From: Thermoguttaceae bacterium
Lineage (GTDB): Bacteria > Planctomycetota > Planctomycetia > Pirellulales > Thermoguttaceae
DNA length: 48,126 bases
Assembly: GCA_017557195.1 (NCBI GenBank)
Contig: JAFZAL010000085.1
Span: forward strand, 1 to 48,126
Direction: 5' to 3'
Position 1 is the stretch's first letter; every line of letters starts with the position of its first letter. Under the pieces are notes generated by a model. The model saw only the letters and a program-made list of their open reading frames with translations, did not search any database and had not been told where the DNA came from. Positions 42,889 to 48,126 of the stretch are shown in pieces. Made by a program: the position numbers and the translations under genes.

Positions 42889-42940
42889 GGGAATAGGGAG
42901 TGGGGAATAGGAAGTAGTAATTCGCCTTTGGCGAATTCAC
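42888..42940. repeat. Heptad-arm element downstream of umuC
   Basis: GGGAATA/GGGAGTG/GGAAGTA units followed by core ATTCGCCTTTGGCGAAT (42919-42935). The right arm is missing. Confidence 0.78.
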
Positions 42941-43026
42941 CCCATCAATCTTAAAAGGAAACGGAGTTCTCAAGCGTCAAAATTCCTCTTGTCAAATTGA
43001 GTGTTTTCTGGTAATATATAATATAA

Positions 43027-43060
43027 AGCTGTTAGCTAATAGCTAAAAGCTAGTAGCTTT
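43027..43060. repeat. Heptad array (GCTNNTA dialect)
   Basis: Units AGCTGTT, AGCTAAT, AGCTAAA, AGCTAGT, AGCT with exact period 7, upstream of the Asp-rich thioredoxin-fold gene. The same dialect forms the inner arms at 36830-36945, and a remnant is visible at 45000-45016. Confidence 0.78.
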
Positions 43061-43112
43061 CTTTCATGCAACTAATTGTCCACACCATTTCCAAAACAAC
43101 AAGGAGAGAACC

Positions 43113-44987
43113 ATGCGTTGTACATTAATGAATATAGCCGCCTTTTTGGCTATGACCCTGTTTATGGCGTCCTGTTTTGCTGACGACGCCCCTGCCCCGA
43201 CTGACGAAGCGCCTGCTGTTGAAAACGCAGAGCAGACTGCGGACGACGTTCCCGCTGAAGATATGGATGCGGAAGCAAACGTCGAAGAAGCTCTCGAAGA
43301 GGAAAGCGCCGATTCCGAAACTTATCCCGTCCCGGAAAACGGAACCCCGGCAGAATACCTGGCGTTTATCGGAAAGCTCATGCTCGTCGAACGTCCTCAC
43401 GACCAGTCGCGGGAAGAAATGATTGCTCATTACACCAAACTGTGCAACGCTCAGGTCGCGGCGGCTGACAAGGTCATTGAACATAAAGACGCAACGCCAG
43501 AACAGATTCAGCGCGCTGTCGCCGTCAAAATCAAGAGTCTGCAGATTCTTATCAAGGCGGGAAACAAAGACGCTAAAATTCAACTGTACTCCATGCCGGG
43601 TCAGCTCGAAAAAGTCGGGCAGTCTCAAATTGCAGACGAAATTGTCATGGGATTGATTACTCTGACGTTCCAGGACGCCAAACAGAGCGGCGATTTTTCT
43701 GAAATCGAAAAGATTATCGAGCAAACTACTCAAACCATTAAAAAGACGCCTGCAGAAAACAAAGAAAAACTTCAGCGTCTGTACCTGATTAAACTTATTT
43801 GCGTCAAAGGACTCGGACAGCTCAAAGAAGTAGACAACTCGGCTGATTTTGAAGCGGTTATTGCTGAAATCAAAGAAGCCGGTTTGGGTGAAATGGTTGA
43901 AGACATTTTCATGGGCAAGCTCGCCAGCGCGCTGTCAGAATCGGTTGCTCAAAATGATAAAGTCAAGTTCGATAAAACTGCCAAAGCGGTTGATAACATG
44001 ATTGCAGACTACGGAGCTAAAGCCAATCTGAAAGTTGCGGCAATCGCTTTCCAAACCGCTTTTACCGAAGAGGTGTTTGACGCAGACGCCGCTGCCGCTC
44101 GCTATGAAAAATACGCCGCGCTGTTTGAAAAGATTCAAGACGAAAGCGTTCAGAAAATTGTTAATACAATGCGCGGTTCCGCCAAGCGTCTTACTCTCAA
44201 GGGAAAAGAACTGCCGCTTACCGGCAAAACCGTCGACGGCAAAGACTTCAACATGGCTGACCTGAAAGATAAAACCGTTTTGGTTTACTTCTGGTCGCCG
44301 GGCGTTCCTCCCTGTATGGATGAATTCAAATACTTGAAACTCGCCTATCCGTCTTACAAAGACAAAGGATTTGAAATTGTCTGCATCGCTTTGGACCAGG
44401 ACAAAAAACAGGTTGCCTCGTTCGTTAAAAAACACAATTTCCCTTGGATTAATCTGTGGGAAAAGGACGCCCTGGTTAACAATGTTTGCATCAGCGATTA
44501 CTTTGGCATTGTAGCTTTGCCCTGCATGTTTATGGTTGGTCCTGATGGAAAAGTAATCTCAATTGACGCTCGCAACGACCTTCTGATTGAAACGTTGACA
44601 GATAAGTATGGTGAATTAACAGTAACCGAAGAAGACATCGAAGAAGTTGAGGAAGACGACGAAAACGTTGATATCGATGACGAAGACGATGTAGACGTTG
44701 AAGATGACGCCGACGTTGATGACGAAGACGATGTAGACGTTGAAGATGACGCCGACGTTGATGACGACGCCGATGTTGACGAAGACGTTGACGTTGAAGA
44801 CGACGCTGATGTTGACGAAGACGTTGACGTTGAAGACGACGCCGATGTTGACGAAGACGTTGACGTCGAAGAAGACGCCAATGCTGACGAAGACGTTGAA
44901 GTTGAAGAAGATAATGCCAATGTTGAAGACGATAACTACGACATTGGAGAAAATGTCGATATCCAGGACAACGACGTTGATTTTTGA
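43113..44987 (+). CDS. Exported thioredoxin-fold protein with Asp-rich tail and missing CXXC
   Basis: A 624-residue exported protein; AAGGAG lies upstream of the ATG. The signal peptide ends at SCFA, and Cys21 in MASC could be a lipoprotein anchor. An acidic spacer (about 25-72) is followed by a helical region (75-355), then a TlpA/AhpC-TSA-type thioredoxin fold (about 362-500). The fold shows LVYFWSPGVPPCMDEFKYLK and a cis-Pro at ALPCMF (470), but where TlpA proteins have W-C-x-P-C the first Cys is Val (residue 398), leaving only Cys401. Classic dithiol chemistry is therefore unlikely; a single-Cys or structural role is possible. Residues 505-620 are Asp/Glu/Val repeats (units like DADVDEDVDVED, encoded by near-perfect 36-bp DNA repeats at 44750-44870), probably disordered and cation-binding. 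Confidence 0.83.
   Translation: MRCTLMNIAAFLAMTLFMASCFADDAPAPTDEAPAVENAEQTADDVPAEDMDAEANVEEALEEESADSETYPVPENGTPAEYLAFIGKLMLVERPHDQSREEMIAHYTKLCNAQVAAADKVIEHKDATPEQIQRAVAVKIKSLQILIKAGNKDAKIQLYSMPGQLEKVGQSQIADEIVMGLITLTFQDAKQSGDFSEIEKIIEQTTQTIKKTPAENKEKLQRLYLIKLICVKGLGQLKEVDNSADFEAVIAEIKEAGLGEMVEDIFMGKLASALSESVAQNDKVKFDKTAKAVDNMIADYGAKANLKVAAIAFQTAFTEEVFDADAAAARYEKYAALFEKIQDESVQKIVNTMRGSAKRLTLKGKELPLTGKTVDGKDFNMADLKDKTVLVYFWSPGVPPCMDEFKYLKLAYPSYKDKGFEIVCIALDQDKKQVASFVKKHNFPWINLWEKDALVNNVCISDYFGIVALPCMFMVGPDGKVISIDARNDLLIETLTDKYGELTVTEEDIEEVEEDDENVDIDDEDDVDVEDDADVDDEDDVDVEDDADVDDDADVDEDVDVEDDADVDEDVDVEDDADVDEDVDVEEDANADEDVEVEEDNANVEDDNYDIGENVDIQDNDVDF
44640..44900 (+). repeat. In-gene tandem repeats encoding Asp-rich tail
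   Basis: Degenerate tandem units built on GTTGACGAAGACGTTGAC and GTTGAAGACGACGC, arranged in 36- and 42-bp steps and all in frame. Typical of repeats that change copy number by slippage. Confidence 0.8.
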
Positions 44988-45030
44988 GAAAAAGAAACTG
45001 TTAGCTAATAACTAATCAGGCGAAACCGCC

Positions 45031-45594
45031 ATGTCAAGCAATCCGTTTAGTACAAAGTTTATCCGTCCGGGAGCAATAGCGTATCAATGCGCTCCCGGCA
45101 AGTCGATAGCGTACTATGCGGATTGTTTTTTATCCAACGGTCGGCGCGGTCAGGTTGTCGGACCGCATGGGACTGGCAAGTCAACGTTTGTTATTGCATT
45201 TCAAAAAGAACTCGCCACTCGCGGGCTGGACGCTCATTTGATTACGCTTCACTCGTTTGACAAGAGCGAGTTAAATAATCTGTTAACGCTGAAGCCTGGT
45301 TCCATTCTAATTCTTGACGGTTTTGAACAGCTTCCGTTCTGGCGTCGCTTTAAGATTATCCATTCAACCCTCTGGCGTAATATCGGGTTGCTAACGACGT
45401 CTCACGTCTCGTTTGGTCTGCCGACGCTGCTGGAAACAAGCGTTGACCTTGAAACCACCCAAAATCTGGTTCGAACGCTTACCGGCTCTGAACCGCCTGA
45501 AAATCTGGAATCCCTTCTGACAAAACACAACGGCAACCTCCGCGAAGTCTTCTTTGACCTGTACGACGAGTGCGAAGGAATAAAGAGGCAATAG
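45031..45594 (+). CDS. Small P-loop NTPase of unknown role
   Basis: A 187-residue cytoplasmic protein. Walker A is GPHGTGKST (44-52) and Walker B SILILDGFEQ (91-100, Asp96). The sequence between, VIAFQKELATRGLDAHLITLHSFDKSE, and a later LLTTSHVSFGLPTLLET (sensor-like) suggest a single compact ATPase domain with a RecA- or AAA-like core, too short for a full motor protein. I do not recognise a family. It lies 43 bases after the Asp-rich thioredoxin-fold gene with no full heptad element between them, so the pair may be one transcript; this is the only such gap here. The last codons AGG CAA TAG are heptad sequence, so the true C-terminus may once have been longer. Confidence 0.75.
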   Translation: MSSNPFSTKFIRPGAIAYQCAPGKSIAYYADCFLSNGRRGQVVGPHGTGKSTFVIAFQKELATRGLDAHLITLHSFDKSELNNLLTLKPGSILILDGFEQLPFWRRFKIIHSTLWRNIGLLTTSHVSFGLPTLLETSVDLETTQNLVRTLTGSEPPENLESLLTKHNGNLREVFFDLYDECEGIKRQ

Positions 45595-45738
45595 GCAAGA
45601 GGCAGTAGGCAGTAGTAAGTGGTTAGTGGTAAGTGGTTAGTGAGATGAACGCTTGCGTCCTAACCACTAAGAACTTATTACTAACCACTGAGCGCTGCGC
45701 TTGCGTCCTATTGCCTACTGCCTATTGCCTACTGCCTT
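45586..45738. repeat. Nested heptad-arm element (GGCAATA outside, GTGGTTA inside)
   Basis: Outer left GGCAATA/GGCAAGA/GGCAGTA (45587-45615), inner left AGTGGTTAGTGGTAAGTGG (45616-45642), core with two CGCTTGCGTCC copies, inner right CCACTAA/TTACTAACCAC (45661-45690), outer right TATTGCC/TACTGCC (45709-45737). The mirror order of two dialects is exact. Confidence 0.9.
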
Positions 45739-45748
45739 CAACCCCTCC

Positions 45749-45776
45749 TTGACAAAATCGCCTCTTCTCGGATAAT
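45749..45776 (+). promoter_or_regulatory. Sigma-70-type promoter for transketolase
   Basis: TTGACA (45749-45754), 16-base spacer, GATAAT (45771-45776). It starts right after the heptad element and gives a leader of about 115 bases. Confidence 0.65.
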
Positions 45777-45896
45777 AATTTCATATTATTAATATAATAT
45801 ATTGTCAGTTCAAGACTGCAAATTGAAAAGCGGGAAGCGAGTTCCGCTTTTTGAATTGTCTGTCAATCCTTACCACTTTACCACAAACTACCAACC

Positions 45897-47915
45897 ATGT
45901 CAGAAACCTTAGCTTTGAATACAATTCGCACTTTGGCGATGGACGCCGTTCAGGCCGCCAACAGCGGACATCCCGGCACGCCGATGGCAATGGCTCCCGT
46001 CGCGTACCTGCTTTATAACGAACGCATGAAGTACGATCCCGCCCACCCGCTTTGGCCGGGTCGCGATAAATTCGTTCTCTCGATTGGGCACGCTTCAACG
46101 CTGCAATACGCGCTGCTTCATCTGTGCGAAGTCGATCAGCTGGACGTCAACGGCGTTCCGACGGGCGAAAAAGCCGTTACGCTGGACGACTTGAAGGCGT
46201 TCCGTCAATGGGGTTCCCGCTGCGCCGGACATCCGGAATATCGTCACACGTCTGGCGTGGAAGTTACAACCGGACCGCTCGGTCAGGGCGTTGCAACGAG
46301 CGTTGGCATGGCGATTGCGTCCGACTGGATGGCGACCCGATTCGACAAGTCGCTCTTTTCCTCAAACGTCTACGCTCTATGCGGAGACGGCGACATGATG
46401 GAAGGCATTTCCAGCGAAGCGGCGTCTCTGGCAGGTCAGCTCAAGCTGTCCAACCTGTGCTGGATTTACGACGACAACGGCATTACGATTGAAGGATCAA
46501 CCAAACTCGCCTTTACGGAAGACGTTGCCAAACGCTTTGAAGCGTACGGCTGGAACGTCGTGAAAGTCGCGGACGTCAACGACCTCAACGCGCTTCGTCA
46601 CGCTTTTGACGAGTTCGAAGCGGAAACCGCCCGTCCGACGCTGATTATCGTTAAGAGCGTTATCGGATACGGTTCTCCCAACAAGGCGGGAACAGCCGCC
46701 GCTCACGGCGCGCCGCTGGGTGAAGAAGAAATCGTTCTGACCAAAAAAGCCCTCGGCTGGGATCCCGAGAAAAAATTCTATGTCCCGGAAGAAGTCCGAC
46801 AGATGTTCCGACAGGGCGTAATCGAAAACGGTAAACGGGAATACGCTCAGTGGGAAGAAGAGTACAAGAGCTTTTGTGACGCCAATCCCGAAAAAGCCGC
46901 TCAGCTGGAAGCGATTTTCTCCGGCAAACTACCCGCCGGTTGGGACAGCGCTATTGAAGAATTCCCCGCCGACGCGAAAGGCATGGCGTCTCGAGCCTCA
47001 AGCGGAAAGGTTCTCAATATGTGCGCTCAAGGGTTGCCGTGGCTCCTGGGCGGTTCCGCCGACCTGGCGCCGTCCAACAACACGCTCCTCAAATTCGACG
47101 GCGCGGGAGAGTTCTCCGCCAACGACCGCGGCGGTCGCAACTTCCATTTCGGAATTCGCGAACACGCCATGGGCGCGATCTGCAACGGCTTGACACTTTC
47201 CGGACTGCGCGGATACTGCGCCACGTTCTTCGTCTTCTGCGATTACCTTCGACCTGCCATGCGTTTGGCGAGCTTGATGGGTCTGCCTAACATTTACGTC
47301 TTTACTCACGACTCCATCGGCGTTGGAGAAGACGGCCCGACTCATCAGCCGGTCGAACAGCTGGCGTCTCTGCGCTGCATGCCGAACATGGCTGTCGTTC
47401 GTCCCGCAGACGCCAACGAAGTCGTTTGGGCGTACAAAACCGCTTTGAATCAGAACACAACCCCAACGTGCATGGTTCTTACCAGACAGAACCTCCCAAC
47501 GCTTGACCGTTCAACTCTCGCTCCCGCCAGCATGACGGAAAAAGGCGCTTACGTTCTTTCCGACTGTGACGGAACTCCGGACGTTATTCTTATCGGAACG
47601 GGTTCTGAAGTCGGAATCTGTCTCGAAGCGCAAAAGACGCTCGCTCAGCAGGGCAAAAAAGCCCGCGTTGTGAGCATGCCGTGCTGGGAATGGTTCGACG
47701 CTCAGGACGACGCCTATAAAGCCTCTGTCCTTCCCCAGGAATGCGAAAACCGCATTGCGGTCGAAGCCGCGTTGCCCTTCGGCTGGGAAAAGTACATCGG
47801 AACAAAAGGCGCCTTTATCGGCATGCAATCTTTCGGAGCCAGCGCGCCATTTGCCAGGCTGATGAAAGAGTTCGGCATTACCGCCGAAGCCGTCGTTGCC
47901 GCCGCCAACCGATAA
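45897..47915 (+). CDS. tkt: Transketolase
   Basis: A thiamine-diphosphate- and Mg2+-dependent enzyme of the pentose phosphate pathway; moves two-carbon units between ketose and aldose phosphates in the cytoplasm. At 672 residues it has the full bacterial length. The N-terminal ANSGHPGTPMAMAP and LSIGHAS hold substrate- and TPP-contact His residues. The TPP motif is GDGDMMEG (163-170) with YDDNGITIEG. The middle domain has FGIREHAMGAICNG and the aminopyrimidine-binding FVFCDYLRPAMR; HDSIGVGEDGPTHQPVEQ is the expected substrate loop. The C-terminal domain is complete. No Shine-Dalgarno sequence; the start context is CCAACC-ATG. Single gene with its own promoter and terminator. Confidence 0.97.
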   Translation: MSETLALNTIRTLAMDAVQAANSGHPGTPMAMAPVAYLLYNERMKYDPAHPLWPGRDKFVLSIGHASTLQYALLHLCEVDQLDVNGVPTGEKAVTLDDLKAFRQWGSRCAGHPEYRHTSGVEVTTGPLGQGVATSVGMAIASDWMATRFDKSLFSSNVYALCGDGDMMEGISSEAASLAGQLKLSNLCWIYDDNGITIEGSTKLAFTEDVAKRFEAYGWNVVKVADVNDLNALRHAFDEFEAETARPTLIIVKSVIGYGSPNKAGTAAAHGAPLGEEEIVLTKKALGWDPEKKFYVPEEVRQMFRQGVIENGKREYAQWEEEYKSFCDANPEKAAQLEAIFSGKLPAGWDSAIEEFPADAKGMASRASSGKVLNMCAQGLPWLLGGSADLAPSNNTLLKFDGAGEFSANDRGGRNFHFGIREHAMGAICNGLTLSGLRGYCATFFVFCDYLRPAMRLASLMGLPNIYVFTHDSIGVGEDGPTHQPVEQLASLRCMPNMAVVRPADANEVVWAYKTALNQNTTPTCMVLTRQNLPTLDRSTLAPASMTEKGAYVLSDCDGTPDVILIGTGSEVGICLEAQKTLAQQGKKARVVSMPCWEWFDAQDDAYKASVLPQECENRIAVEAALPFGWEKYIGTKGAFIGMQSFGASAPFARLMKEFGITAEAVVAAANR

Positions 47916-47938
47916 CGTCAATCGATTAACCTTATAAT

Positions 47939-47980
47939 AAAAAAGAGCGCTCGCTGCTAGATGGCGATGCGCTCTTTTTG
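47939..47980 (+). terminator. Intrinsic terminator of tkt
   Basis: AAAAAAGAGCGC (47939-47950) pairs with GCGCTCTTTTT (47969-47979), with an inner TCGC/GCGA pair. It lies about 25 bases after the stop. Confidence 0.92.
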
Positions 47981-48059
47981 TTTTTGGGTGCACGCAAATT
48001 TTTCCGGCGCTCAATAGAGTTTTGACTCTGCAAAAACGTCTGATATAATACGTCGCGAT

Positions 48060-48107
48060 AGCGGCAGCGGACGCAGTCCGCCGCATAGTCCCGAAGGGAC
48101 GTAACTC
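48060..48107. repeat. Pair of GC palindromes near the right edge
   Basis: GCGGACGCAGTCCGC followed by GTCCCGAAGGGAC, with only a few bases between. The layout is like the twin-palindrome elements, and the first palindrome differs from theirs only in its centre. The element may continue beyond the window. Confidence 0.6.
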
Positions 48108-48126
48108 TCTATAACCGGCGGTTTCA

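Noticed and set aside
44498..44920. Ser/Thr-rich 140-codon minus-strand open frame
   Set aside because: It is the antisense of the Asp-rich repeats; low-complexity shadow.
24797..45738. Heptad elements as simple Rho-independent terminators
   Set aside because: They lack consistent T runs, occur between divergent genes and in 5' leaders, and several have unmatched arms; genuine terminators with T runs exist elsewhere in the window.

Overview
The window looks like chromosome from a Planctomycetota bacterium, probably a gut or sediment relative of the Pirellulales. This is inferred from gene content. It has a truncated planctomycete-type prenyltransferase/squalene-oxidase-repeat protein at the left edge, an HpnC-type squalene synthase, LpxD (so lipid A and an outer membrane), a Tat-exported Gfo/Idh/MocA protein, many secreted glycosidases, a lysine/alanine-rich histone-H1-like protein and a topoisomerase VI A subunit. 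Start codons often lack a Shine-Dalgarno sequence. No tRNA, rRNA, CRISPR array or insertion sequence was seen.

Layout. 1-5.2 kb: end of the prenyltransferase-like gene, a Sel1-repeat lipoprotein, a dicarboxylate/amino-acid symporter (minus) and a secreted acidic protein. 5.3-15 kb, mostly minus strand: gyrB, pyrE (plus), a secreted alpha/beta hydrolase, a Cys-rich small lipoprotein (plus), hpnC, lpxD and aspS. 15.2-24.8 kb: topoisomerase VI subunit A, a 1389-residue unknown protein, a histone-like protein, a UvrD/PcrA helicase and a duplicated-domain protein (minus). 25-33.8 kb: a polysaccharide-degradation block (GH43-like, BNR_4/GH145-like, GH106-like, beta-helix, GH5) with a NfeD-like membrane protein inside it. 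33.9-48 kb: an M16 peptidase, a Tat-exported oxidoreductase, a tandem pair of secreted metzincin-like peptidases, a UmuC-type polymerase, a thioredoxin-fold protein with an Asp-rich tail, a small P-loop NTPase and transketolase.

The most unusual feature is not a gene. Most of the intergenic regions, in every gene orientation, carry arrays of 7-bp units arranged as left arm, short GC-rich palindromic core, right arm of reverse-complement type. At least seven unit 'dialects' occur (GGGAGTA, GGCAGTA, GTGCATA, GTAAGTG, GCGAGTT, GCTNNTA, GGAATTC). All fit a G-N-N-N-N-T-N register. Several regions nest two or three dialects in mirror order. Most units contain TAG, and because 7 is not a multiple of 3 an array puts stops in all three frames; seven genes take their stop codon from the first repeat unit. 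The arrays also lie inside the predicted 5' leaders of gyrB and of the gene at 24099-24794. A second family, twin palindromes resembling REP/BIME elements, occurs three times, and a multi-hairpin cruciform lies at 33773-33907.

All calls come from reading the sequence and its translations; no database search was possible. Family names rest on recognised motifs.
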